This document shows positions 39,988 to 48,358 of a stretch of DNA of 64,000 bases, piece by piece. The stretch's first letter is position 1. Each line of letters begins with the position of its first letter. The notes under the pieces are model-generated. The model made no database searches. It was not told the DNA's origin and saw nothing but the letters and a program-made list of their open reading frames with translations. Both the position numbers and the translations under genes were made by a program. The stretch comes from Rhodospirillales bacterium 70-18 (GTDB lineage: Bacteria > Pseudomonadota > Alphaproteobacteria > Acetobacterales > Acetobacteraceae): NCBI GenBank assembly GCA_001899585.1, contig MKWE01000025.1, positions 1 to 64,000 of the forward strand, given 5' to 3'.

Positions 39988-42027
39988 ATGCCCGATCACA
40001 TCTCCCCCCCGCGCACCCATGACCCGCTGCTGCAACCGCTGCGCCTCAAGGGGCTCACCCTGCGCAACCGGATCATGAGCACCAGCCACGCCTCCACCCT
40101 CGACGAAGGCGGCCTGCCGAAGGAGCGCTACCAGCGCTACCACGAGGAGAAGGCCAAGGGCGGGCTGGCCCTGACCATGTTCGGCGGCTCCTCGATGGTC
40201 TCCAAGGATTCGAGCTGGGGCGGCGGGCAGATCGATGTCTCGACCGACGCGATCATCCCCGACCTGCAGCAGTTCTCCCAGCGCATCCACGCGCAGGGGG
40301 CGGCGATCATGTGCCAGATCTCCCATCTCGGCCGGCGCGCCGATGCCACGGTGATGAACTGGCTGCCGACGCTGGCACCCTCGCGGGTGCGCGAGACCCG
40401 CCACCGCAACATTCCGCGCGAGATGGACGAGCACGACATCGACCGCATCATCAGGGACTACGCCGCCGCCGCGCTGCGCTGCAAGGAAGGCGGGCTGGAC
40501 GGGGTGGAAACGGTGACCGGCGGCCACCTGATCGGCCAGTTCCTCTCGCCGCGCACCAATCTGCGCACCGACCGCTTCGGCGGCTCCACCGAGAACCGGG
40601 CCCGCTTCGGCCTGATGGTGCACGAGGCGATCCGCCGCGCCGTCGGCGACGACTGGCTGGTCGGCATCCGCTTCGTGGTGGACGAGGATATCGGCGACGG
40701 GATCGACTTCGCGGAGTGCCTGCGGATCGCTCGGATCTTCGAAAACGCCGGCAATATCGACTTTTTCAACGCCATTTTCGGCCGAATGGACACCGATTTG
40801 TCGCTGGCAGAGCACAATATGCCCGGCATGTCGCAGCCGATCGCCCCCTTCCTCAAGCCGGTCGGGGCCTTCCGGCGGGAGACGAGGCTGCCGGTGTTCC
40901 ATGCCGCGCGCATCCCCGACATCGCCACCGCCCGGCATGCGATCGCCGAGGGGCTGCTCGACATGGTGGCGATGACGCGTGCCCACATGGCCGACCCGCA
41001 GATCGTCAACAAGCTGGCGCGCGGCGAGGAGGACCGTATCCGGCCCTGCGTCGGCGCCTCCTACTGCATGTACAAGAAGGTCGCCTGCATCCATAACCCG
41101 GCGACCGGGCGCGAGCAGAGCCTGCCGCAGGTGATCGAGCGCTCGCCCACCCCCGGGCGGCGCGTGGTGGTGGTGGGCGGCGGCCCGGGCGGGCTGGAGG
41201 CGGCGCGGGTGGCGGCCGAGCGCGGCCATCGCGTGGTGCTGTTCGAGGCGGGCGCCAAGCTGGGCGGGCAGATGCTGACCGCGGTGCGCGCGACCTGGCG
41301 GCGCGACCTGATCGCCATCGTCGACTGGCGCGCGGCCGAGTTGGCGCGGCTGGGGGTGGAGGTGCGCCTCAACGTCTTCGCCGAGGCGGCGGACATCCTG
41401 GCCGAGGCGCCGGAGGTGGTGATCGTCGCCACCGGCGGGCTGCCGGATATCGACTGGCTGGAAGGCGGCGAGCATTGCGTCAGCGTGTGGGACGTGCTGG
41501 CCGACGCCACCACGGCCAAGGACGACGTGCTGGTGTATGACGGCACCGGGCGCCACCAGGCGGTTTCCTGTGCGCTGCACCTGGCGGAGCAGGGGCGGCA
41601 GGTGCAGTTCGTCACGCTGGACGACAATATCGGCCTGGAGATGGAGTATTCGGCGCGGGTGATCTACCGCAAGCGCTTCGCCGAGCGGGGCGTGCGCAGC
41701 ACGATCGACCATGCGCTGGTCCGGGTGCGGCCCGAGGGCAACCGCCTGGTCGCCACCTTCCGCCATGAGCTGACCGGCGGCGAGCTGGAGCTGGTGGCGG
41801 CGCAGGTGGTGATCGAGCATGGCACGGTGCCGGTGGACGACCTGTTCCACGTGCTGCGCGGCCGCTCGGCCAATGCCGGGATCACCGATATCGACGCGCT
41901 GCTGGAGCGCCGCGCCCAGACGCCGCGCGGCGAGGGGTTCGAACTGCACCGCATCGGCGATTCGGTCAGCAGCCGCAACGTGCACGGCGCCATCTATGAC
42001 GCCCTGCGGCTGTGCAGCGCCCTGTGA
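39988..42027 (+). CDS. NADH:flavin oxidoreductase / N-methyl amino acid demethylase-like protein
   Basis: This 679-residue protein joins an N-terminal old-yellow-enzyme FMN barrel (about 15-345), a short cysteine segment and C-terminal FAD/NAD(P) Rossmann domains (VVVVGGGPGGLEAARV near 390). It resembles the trimethylamine dehydrogenase / dimethylglycine (DgcA) / stachydrine-demethylase branch. The cysteine segment has only Cys354, Cys360 and Cys367 (RPCVGASYCMYKKVACIHNP); the cluster ligand that would follow the first by two residues is replaced by Ala. It is downstream of an importer and next to an amine-oxidase-like gene, so oxidative N-demethylation is the best guess. Confidence 0.82.
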   Translation: MPDHISPPRTHDPLLQPLRLKGLTLRNRIMSTSHASTLDEGGLPKERYQRYHEEKAKGGLALTMFGGSSMVSKDSSWGGGQIDVSTDAIIPDLQQFSQRIHAQGAAIMCQISHLGRRADATVMNWLPTLAPSRVRETRHRNIPREMDEHDIDRIIRDYAAAALRCKEGGLDGVETVTGGHLIGQFLSPRTNLRTDRFGGSTENRARFGLMVHEAIRRAVGDDWLVGIRFVVDEDIGDGIDFAECLRIARIFENAGNIDFFNAIFGRMDTDLSLAEHNMPGMSQPIAPFLKPVGAFRRETRLPVFHAARIPDIATARHAIAEGLLDMVAMTRAHMADPQIVNKLARGEEDRIRPCVGASYCMYKKVACIHNPATGREQSLPQVIERSPTPGRRVVVVGGGPGGLEAARVAAERGHRVVLFEAGAKLGGQMLTAVRATWRRDLIAIVDWRAAELARLGVEVRLNVFAEAADILAEAPEVVIVATGGLPDIDWLEGGEHCVSVWDVLADATTAKDDVLVYDGTGRHQAVSCALHLAEQGRQVQFVTLDDNIGLEMEYSARVIYRKRFAERGVRSTIDHALVRVRPEGNRLVATFRHELTGGELELVAAQVVIEHGTVPVDDLFHVLRGRSANAGITDIDALLERRAQTPRGEGFELHRIGDSVSSRNVHGAIYDALRLCSAL

Positions 42028-42863
42028 GCCTCGCGCATCCGGACAGCCTCGTGCTGCGTGGCCTGCGCCATACCGACCTCGCCGCCGCCCACCGCCTGTC
42101 GGCCGCCATGTCGTGGCCGCACCGGCTGGAGGATTGGCGGCTGCTGCGGCTGCTGGGGCAGGGGCTGGCGGCCTGCAACGGCGCCGGCGAGCTGCTGGGC
42201 ACCACCATGTGGTGGCGCTTCGGGGCCTCGGCCTGCACGCTGGGCATGGTGCTGGTGGCGTCCAGCCAGCAGGGCAGGGGCATCGGCCGGCGGCTGATGC
42301 AGGCGGCGCTGGAGCAGATCGGCCCGCGCGCGCTGATGCTGAACGCCACCGCGGCCGGGCTGGCGCTGTACCAGAAGCTCGGCTTTCACCCCGCCGGCGT
42401 GGTCGTCCAGCACCAGGGCGTGCTGGCGGCGGCGCCGGAGGCGGCGGGCACCCGTGCCGCCCGGCCGTCGGACCGGGCGGCACTGCTGGCGCTGGACACG
42501 CTGGCCTTCGGCGCGGCGCGCGGCGCGCTGCTGGACCGGCTGCTGCATGACGGCGATTGCCGGGTGATCGAGGCGGAGGGCGTGGTCACCGGCTTCGCCT
42601 TTCGCCGCCGCTTCGGCCGTGGCGAACTGGTCGGCCCGGTGGTCGCGGCCGACGAGGCCGGCGCGATCGCCCTGGTCGCGGCCAGCCTGCGCCCGGGCTT
42701 CCAGCGGATCGACATCGCCGCCGACGCTACCGGACTGGGCGCCTGGCTGGCCCGGGCCGGGCTGCCGGCGGTCGATACGGTGACCACGATGACGCGCGGC
42801 GGCTGGCCGGCCCGCGCCGGCCTCGCCCGCCGCTTCGCGCTCGCCACCCAGGCGACGGGGTGA
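42024..42863 (+). CDS. GNAT-family acetyltransferase with two tandem GNAT-like halves
   Basis: The 279-residue protein has an N-terminal GNAT domain (acetyl-CoA loop VASSQQGRGIGRRLMQ) and a C-terminal half (from about 150) resembling the YitH/HsdE-type acetyltransferase domain (AARPSDRAALLALDTLAFGAAR). GTG 42024 overlaps the previous stop as GTGA and is chosen over an earlier GTG at 42012. It may acetylate the amine produced in the pathway or protect against a toxic intermediate; this is inference from position. Confidence 0.8.
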   Translation: MSLAHPDSLVLRGLRHTDLAAAHRLSAAMSWPHRLEDWRLLRLLGQGLAACNGAGELLGTTMWWRFGASACTLGMVLVASSQQGRGIGRRLMQAALEQIGPRALMLNATAAGLALYQKLGFHPAGVVVQHQGVLAAAPEAAGTRAARPSDRAALLALDTLAFGAARGALLDRLLHDGDCRVIEAEGVVTGFAFRRRFGRGELVGPVVAADEAGAIALVAASLRPGFQRIDIAADATGLGAWLARAGLPAVDTVTTMTRGGWPARAGLARRFALATQATG

Positions 42864-42904
42864 GCCGCGCCATCCCGCCCAGCCTCGTGAAGGACACCCC
42901 GCCC

Positions 42905-44233
42905 ATGCTGCCGCCCCTGGAAACCCTGCCGAGCGACGACCGCCTGCCCGAGCGCGCGGAGATCGTTGTGATCGGCGGCGGCATCGTCGGCGCCTCGGCC
43001 GCCTATTACCTGGCGAAGAAGGGCCACCGGGTCGCGCTGCTGGAAAAGGGGCTGGTCGGCGCCGAGCAGTCCAGCCGCAACTGGGGCTGGTGCCGCCAGC
43101 AGAACCGCGACGCGCGCGAATTGCCGCTGGCCCAGCGCAGCCTGGCGCTGTGGGACGGGCTGCGCGCCGAAACCGGGATGGACCTCGGCTTCCGGCGCAG
43201 CGGCCTCGTCTATGTCACCACCGACCCGGCCGACCTGGCGCAATGGGAGAAATGGGGCGAATTCGCCCGCCAGCGCCAGGTGGACACGCGGATGCTGAGT
43301 GCCGCCGAGGCGCGGGCGCTGGCCGCCGGCAGCACCGGCCAATGGATCGGCGGCGTGCACTCGCCGACCGACGGCATCGCCGACCCCTCCCGCGCCGCCC
43401 CGGCCCTGGCGGCGGCGGCGCGGCGGCTGGGGGCCAGCATCCACCAGCACTGCGCCGCGCGCGGGCTGGAGACCACCGGCGGCGCGGTCTCCGGCGTGGT
43501 GACCGAGCGCGGCACCATCCGCACCGCGACGGTGCTGTGCGCCGGCGGCGCCTGGGCGTCGATGTTCTGCCGCTGGCATGGCATCGACTTTCCGCAGGCC
43601 GGCGTGCGCTCCACGGTGTTCCGCACCGCGCCGCTGCCCGATGTGGTGAAGGGCGGCTTCTACTGCTCGGATTTCTCGCTCGCCCGCCGGCTGGACGGCG
43701 GCTACACCGTCTCGATGCCCGCCGCCGGGCGGCTGGACGTGACGCCGCAGGGCCTGCGCTACGCCCGCGCCTTCTGGCCGGCGTTTCGCAGCCGCCGCAA
43801 GGCGCTGCATGTCCGCCTCGGCGGCTCGTTCCTGCGCGGGCCGGAGGCGCTGGCGCGCTGGCGGCTCGACCAGGTGTCGCCGTTCGAGCGGATGCGCGTG
43901 CTGGACCCCGCACCCAACCTGTCGGCGATCGAGGCGACGCTGGCGCGGGTGCGCGCCTGCTATCCCGAGCTTGCCGGCATCGCAGTGGCGCAGTCCTGGT
44001 GCGGCTGGATCGACACCACGCCCGACATGGTGCCGGTGATCTCGCCGCTGGACCGGCTGCCCGGGCTGCATCTGGCGGCGGGCTTCAGCGGGCACGGCTT
44101 CGGCATCGGGCCCGCGGCCGGGCAACTGGCCGCCGACCTGATCGTCGGCGACCCGCCCGCGGTGGACCCGTATCCGTTCCGCCATGCCCGCCTGGTGGAC
44201 GGCTCGCCGATCACCCCGCCAGGTGCGATCTGA
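42905..44233 (+). CDS. DAO-family FAD-dependent amine oxidoreductase
   Basis: The 442-residue flavoprotein has GGGIVG at 24-29 and a conserved SSRNWGWCRQQNRDARELPLA segment, and it ends with the family motif GFSGHGFGIGPAAGQLAADLI. It belongs with sarcosine/glycine/gamma-glutamylputrescine oxidase-like enzymes that oxidise C-N bonds. ATG 42905 has AAGGA upstream and yields MLPPLETLPSDDRLPERAEI; GTG 42860, overlapping the previous stop, is an alternative. Together with the demethylase-like protein it implies stepwise oxidation of an N-substituted amino acid. Confidence 0.82.
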   Translation: MLPPLETLPSDDRLPERAEIVVIGGGIVGASAAYYLAKKGHRVALLEKGLVGAEQSSRNWGWCRQQNRDARELPLAQRSLALWDGLRAETGMDLGFRRSGLVYVTTDPADLAQWEKWGEFARQRQVDTRMLSAAEARALAAGSTGQWIGGVHSPTDGIADPSRAAPALAAAARRLGASIHQHCAARGLETTGGAVSGVVTERGTIRTATVLCAGGAWASMFCRWHGIDFPQAGVRSTVFRTAPLPDVVKGGFYCSDFSLARRLDGGYTVSMPAAGRLDVTPQGLRYARAFWPAFRSRRKALHVRLGGSFLRGPEALARWRLDQVSPFERMRVLDPAPNLSAIEATLARVRACYPELAGIAVAQSWCGWIDTTPDMVPVISPLDRLPGLHLAAGFSGHGFGIGPAAGQLAADLIVGDPPAVDPYPFRHARLVDGSPITPPGAI

Positions 44234-44238
44234 GGCGC

Positions 44239-45207
44239 TCAGTAGCCCCGCGCCGGCTGGTACAGATGCGCCGGGGCCTCGCCGCGCAACGACCCGGCGA
44301 TCACCCCGGCGACATAGCCCGCCCGCGCGCGCCGGGAGGCGAAGCCCGCCACATGCGCGGTGGCGAGGATGCGCGGATGCCGCCAGGCCGGCGAGTCCGG
44401 CGGCAGCGGCTCCGGCTCGAACACGTCCAGCACCGCGCCGCCGAGCTGGCCGCTGTCCAGTGCCGCGATCAGGTCGGCCATCACCACCAGCGAGCCGCGC
44501 CCGGCATTGACCAGCCCGGCGCCGCGCGGCAGCCAGGCGAGCGTGCGCGCCGAAATCAGCCCGCGCGTGGCCGCCGTGTCGGGCAGCAGGGCCACCAGGA
44601 TGTCGCTGCCCGCCAGGAACGCCGGCAGCGCCGCCGCGCCCGCCATCATCGGGATGCCGTCGACATGCCGCTCCGTGCGCGCCCAGCCTGCCACCTGGAA
44701 GCCGAGGCCGCGCAGCATGCCGGCGGCCAGCGTGCCGATATTGCCCATGCCCAGTATGCCGACGCGGGTGTCCGGCGCGGTGCGCGCGGCCTCGAAACTG
44801 TCCCATCGCCGCGCCGCCTGGGCCGCCACCATGCGCGGCAGGTCGCGCAGCAGCGCCAGCGCGCCCAGGCAGACATATTCGGCCACGGTCTGCGCGGTTT
44901 CCCCGCTGGCCATGCGCACGATCGGCACATCGGCCGGCAGCGCGGGGTCGCTGGTGATGTGGTCCACCCCCGCGCCGGAGCTGAAGATGATCCGCAGGTT
45001 GGGGAAGTGCCCGAGCCAGCCCGGCACCGGCTCCCACACCAGCGCGTAGGCCACCGCCTCGGCGGGCACCGCCGGATCGTCCCACCAGTGCACGCGCAGG
45101 GCGGGCAGCAGGGCGGCGAATGCCTGCCGCCATTCGGGCAGGGAGGCGGGGCCGCCGGACTTGACCAGCAGAACGTCCGGCGGGGCGGCGGAAGGGGGCA
45201 TGGGCAT
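44239..45207 (-). CDS. D-2-hydroxyacid dehydrogenase (GhrA-like)
   Basis: The 322-residue NAD(P)-dependent enzyme has the Rossmann motif GMGNIG (153-158), the SSGAGVDHI loop, and the catalytic region NAGRGSLVVMADL ... ATAHVAGFAS. The closest pattern is glyoxylate/hydroxypyruvate reductase A. It would reduce a 2-oxoacid product to a hydroxyacid. ATG 45207 (MPMPPSAAPPDVLL) is chosen; the frame upstream is shadow sequence. It is convergent with the DAO gene (5 bp) and divergent from the HAD gene. Confidence 0.85.
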   Translation of the reverse strand: MPMPPSAAPPDVLLVKSGGPASLPEWRQAFAALLPALRVHWWDDPAVPAEAVAYALVWEPVPGWLGHFPNLRIIFSSGAGVDHITSDPALPADVPIVRMASGETAQTVAEYVCLGALALLRDLPRMVAAQAARRWDSFEAARTAPDTRVGILGMGNIGTLAAGMLRGLGFQVAGWARTERHVDGIPMMAGAAALPAFLAGSDILVALLPDTAATRGLISARTLAWLPRGAGLVNAGRGSLVVMADLIAALDSGQLGGAVLDVFEPEPLPPDSPAWRHPRILATAHVAGFASRRARAGYVAGVIAGSLRGEAPAHLYQPARGY

Positions 45208-45454
45208 CTTGGCCTTCAGGATGGGGGCCGATCCTACCCGGGCCAGCCGCGCGGCCGAACGCAAATCATCCAGTGGGCGCGGCCATTGCATCTCCTGCCG
45301 CGAGCGCAACGGCAGAAAATGCGGCGGCCGCGCCGGCTGGCGGCAGAAGCTTGCGCGTGGCGGCGAAGATCGCAACAACATGCCGCCGCTTCTGCGCCAA
45401 TCTGCCGCCGCGCCGCCACTCGTACCGGCCCCCCGCAACCCACGGAGACCCGCC

Positions 45455-46177
45455 ATGAAGCTCACCGATTTCCGCGTCCTGACCTTCGACTGCTACGGCA
45501 CGCTGATCGACTGGGAGAGCGGCATCCACACCGCGCTGCAGCCGTTGCTGGCCCGCGGCCCCCAGGGCATGGCGCGCGACGCGGCGCTGGAGGCGTTCGC
45601 CCGCCACGAGGCGGCGCAGGAGGCCGAGACGCCGGCGATGGTCTATTCCGACCTGCTGGCCACGGTGCATCGCCGCCTCGCCGTGGAATGGGGCGTCGCC
45701 AGCACGCCGGCCGAAGACGCGGCGTTCGGCGCCTCGGTGCCCGACTGGCCGGCCTTCGCGGATTCGACCTCCTCGCTGCAGTACCTCAAGAAATACTACA
45801 AGCTGGTGATCCTTTCGAACGTCGATCGCGCGAGCTTCAAGGGCAGCAACCGGCGCCTGGATGTGGAATTCGACGCCGTCTATACCGCCCAGGACATCGG
45901 CAGCTACAAGCCGGACCCGGCGAATTTCCAGTACCTGCTCGACCATCTGGCCGCCCTCGGCCATGGCCGCGCCGACATACTGCACACCGCGCAGAGCCTG
46001 TTTCACGACCACGCCCCGGCGCACCGCTTCGGCCTGGCCAGCGCCTGGATCGACCGCCGCCACGACCGGCAGGGCTGGGGCGCCACGCTGGCCCCGCCGG
46101 AGGGGGCCGCCTATGATTTCCGCTTCGCCAGCCTGGCGGCGATGATCAAGGCGCATCAGGAAGAATTGCGGGCATAG
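45455..46177 (+). CDS. HAD superfamily hydrolase, haloacid dehalogenase type II-like
   Basis: The 240-residue HAD hydrolase has nucleophile Asp12 in LTFDCYGTLIDWE, motif II Ser/Asn in VILSNVDRASF and motif III Lys in SYKPDPANF. This layout fits L-2-haloacid dehalogenase and related phosphatases, but with no dehalogenase neighbours a phosphatase or other C-X hydrolase is equally possible. An AGGGAGACC-like site precedes ATG 45455. It ends 13 bp before the Lrp gene, probably one transcript. Confidence 0.8.
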   Translation: MKLTDFRVLTFDCYGTLIDWESGIHTALQPLLARGPQGMARDAALEAFARHEAAQEAETPAMVYSDLLATVHRRLAVEWGVASTPAEDAAFGASVPDWPAFADSTSSLQYLKKYYKLVILSNVDRASFKGSNRRLDVEFDAVYTAQDIGSYKPDPANFQYLLDHLAALGHGRADILHTAQSLFHDHAPAHRFGLASAWIDRRHDRQGWGATLAPPEGAAYDFRFASLAAMIKAHQEELRA

Positions 46178-46190
46178 GACGGCAGCGGGT

Positions 46191-46691
46191 GTGAGTGCGG
46201 GCAGCGCCAGGATCGACCGGATCGACCTAAACATCCTGGCGCAGTTGCAGCGCCAGGGGCGGATGACCAATGTCGATCTCGCCGCGGCCGTCGGGCTGTC
46301 GCCCAGCCCCTGCCTGCAACGCACCCGCCGGCTGGAGGAAGCCGGCTACATCACCGCCTACTGCGCGTTGCTCGACCTCGCCAGGCTCGGGGAGACGGTG
46401 ACGGTGTTCACCGAGGTCACCCTGACCGACCACCGGCGCGAGGATTTCCGGCGGTTCGAGGCGCTGCTGGCAGCACAGGACGAGCTGGTGGAATGCCATC
46501 TGGTCAGCGGCGGCTACGACTACCTGCTGAAATTCATCACCCGCGGGGTGGCGCATTACCAGACGGTGATCGAGGGGCTGCTGGAACGCGAGCCGGGAAT
46601 CGCGAAATACTTCAGCTATATCGTGATAAAATCCCCGATCATCCGGCGGCACCTGCCGCTGGCGCGCCTGTTCCGGACCGCGAAGGACTGA
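46191..46691 (+). CDS. Lrp/AsnC-family regulator
   Basis: The 166-residue regulator has an N-terminal helix-turn-helix (DRIDLNILAQLQRQGRMTNV... LAAAVGLSPSPCLQRTRRLE) and a C-terminal RAM domain that binds amino acids (EVTLTDHRREDFRRFEALL... VSGGYDYLLKFI). The start is GTG 46191. It closes the catabolic block and may sense an amino-acid product of it. Its stop codon overlaps the left arm of the 22-bp inverted repeat that follows. Confidence 0.88.
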   Translation: MSAGSARIDRIDLNILAQLQRQGRMTNVDLAAAVGLSPSPCLQRTRRLEEAGYITAYCALLDLARLGETVTVFTEVTLTDHRREDFRRFEALLAAQDELVECHLVSGGYDYLLKFITRGVAHYQTVIEGLLEREPGIAKYFSYIVIKSPIIRRHLPLARLFRTAKD

Positions 46692-46742
46692 TACCAAGGC
46701 CCGCAGGCGACGACTCTTCCGTCGCCTGCGGGCCTTGGTATC
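46690..46742 (+). terminator. perfect 22-bp inverted repeat after the Lrp gene
   Basis: The left arm starts GATACCAAGGCCCGCAGG (46690-46711) and matches the right arm (46721-46742) without error over 22 bp, with a 9-nt loop (GACTCTTCC). A half copy (GCCTTGGTAT) recurs near 46808. The length and GC content would form a very stable hairpin, but there is no T-run, so it may be a protein-binding or REP-like element as well as a terminator. The remaining 46743-46864 holds no gene I can support. Confidence 0.6.
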
Positions 46743-46864
46743 GCGCGCCGGGCTGGCGGGTGGCGGCGCGCTAAACAAAGACTCATGCCAAGAGTCGCGG
46801 TCAGCGAGCCTTGGTATGACGCCCGCCGCCTGCTTCCCCGTTGCTTGCTTCGGTGGGCGGCCGT

Positions 46865-48355
46865 TCACGCCGCCAGTTTCGTGGCGGCGTCCAGGCCGAG
46901 CGCAACCGCCAGCCGGTCCAGCCGGCGGGTGACGCTCTCGCCGGCGAACACGCCGCCGCCCTCGGCCAGGTGCAGGGTCAGGGCGTGGTCCACCGCCAGC
47001 CTGGTGCCGGCCAGCAGGTCCGGCGTGCCGGCCGACAGCGTGTAGGCCAGCCGCAGCGCCACCCCCAGTATGGTCGCCCGGCGGGTGTCTTCCGGCCCCA
47101 GCAGCATGCGCGCGGTGGACAGGAAGGGGGCGTCTGGCTCCGCCTCGTAGCGCAGTGCCAGCGTCAGCGCCAGGAAGGCGCGGGCCAGATGGTCCAGCCC
47201 GATGCCGGGCTGGCGCAGGATGCGCAGATAGGCCTGTTCGGCGCGGTATTCCGGGTGGTCGTGGCTGCCGATGTCCGACATCCAGCAGGCCGCCTCGCGC
47301 AGCCTGCGGTGGGCGGCCGGCTCGTCGACGAACAGCGGGTCGGTCCAGGCCAGCAGGGCCGGCGGCAGCGTCGGGTCGCGGCCCAGCCGTTCGGCGAGTT
47401 CCTGGCCGGCCGAGAGCAGCGGGTCGCGCGCGCGCATCTCGGCGGTCATGCGCTCCATGTACCAGCCCTCGCGCAGGCCGTTGGCGCTGAACACCACCCG
47501 GCGCGCCCCGGTGGCCCGCAGCACGCGGCGCAGCGCGACGGCGGCGAAGGGCAGGTCCTCCACCCGGCGGCGCGGCACGCCGGGCATGCGCTCCAGCGCG
47601 CGGCGGCTGGCGCCGGCGATCACGCTGGTCAGGTCACGGGCCTCGTCGCGGCTGATGGTGTAGTGGTGCACCATGTTCAGCGGATAGCCGGTCTGGGCGA
47701 TGTGGATGCGCGCCAGCGCCCGCCAGGCGCCGCCCACGGCGTACAGGTCGCGCCCGGCGCCCTCGGCCAGCCAGGGCACGCCGGCCAGTTCCGTCTCGGC
47801 GATGGCGCGCGCCCGCGCGGCGTCGCCGCCCGCCCGCTCGGACAGGCGCAGCACGCCGAGCGGCAGGGTGCGGGCCAGGCCGCGCTGGCCGGCGCGCAGG
47901 CGCACCACCTCCAGCGAGCCGCCGCCGATATCGGCCAGCACGCCGTCGGCATCCGGGATGCCGCACAGCATGCCGGCGGCGGACAGCTCCGCCTCCTGCT
48001 CGCCGGACAGCACGCGGATGGCGGCGCCCGGCAGGCGGGCGCGCAGCCCGGCCACGAAATCCGGGCCGTTGCGCGCATCGCGCACCGCGGCGGTGGCTAG
48101 CACCTCGAACGGGTCGGCGCCCATGGCGCGCGCGATGGCGGCGTAGCGGTTCATCACCGTCAGCGTCTGCGCCACCGCCTCCTCGTTCAGCAGCCCGGTG
48201 GCCTGCAGACCCCGGCCCAGCCGCAGCACCGCCTTCTCGTTGAAGATGGGCACGGGGTTGCGGTGGCTCCCCTCGAACACCACCAGGCGCACCGAGTTGG
48301 AGCCGAGGTCGACCACGGCGCAGCGCGCGGCGCCGGCGGGCGGCGAGAACGGCAT
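46865..48355 (-). CDS. ppx: exopolyphosphatase / guanosine pentaphosphatase family (Ppx/GppA)
   Basis: The 496-residue ASKHA-fold phosphatase has DLGSNSVRLVVFEG near residue 17, a second glycine-rich DIGGGSLEVVRL and a C-terminal HD-like domain. It removes terminal phosphate from polyphosphate or pppGpp. It follows ppk by 3 bp, so synthesis and breakdown genes of polyphosphate are cotranscribed. ppx is preferred to gppA because of that linkage. Confidence 0.9.
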   Translation of the reverse strand: MPFSPPAGAARCAVVDLGSNSVRLVVFEGSHRNPVPIFNEKAVLRLGRGLQATGLLNEEAVAQTLTVMNRYAAIARAMGADPFEVLATAAVRDARNGPDFVAGLRARLPGAAIRVLSGEQEAELSAAGMLCGIPDADGVLADIGGGSLEVVRLRAGQRGLARTLPLGVLRLSERAGGDAARARAIAETELAGVPWLAEGAGRDLYAVGGAWRALARIHIAQTGYPLNMVHHYTISRDEARDLTSVIAGASRRALERMPGVPRRRVEDLPFAAVALRRVLRATGARRVVFSANGLREGWYMERMTAEMRARDPLLSAGQELAERLGRDPTLPPALLAWTDPLFVDEPAAHRRLREAACWMSDIGSHDHPEYRAEQAYLRILRQPGIGLDHLARAFLALTLALRYEAEPDAPFLSTARMLLGPEDTRRATILGVALRLAYTLSAGTPDLLAGTRLAVDHALTLHLAEGGGVFAGESVTRRLDRLAVALGLDAATKLAA

Positions 48356-48358
48356 CGC

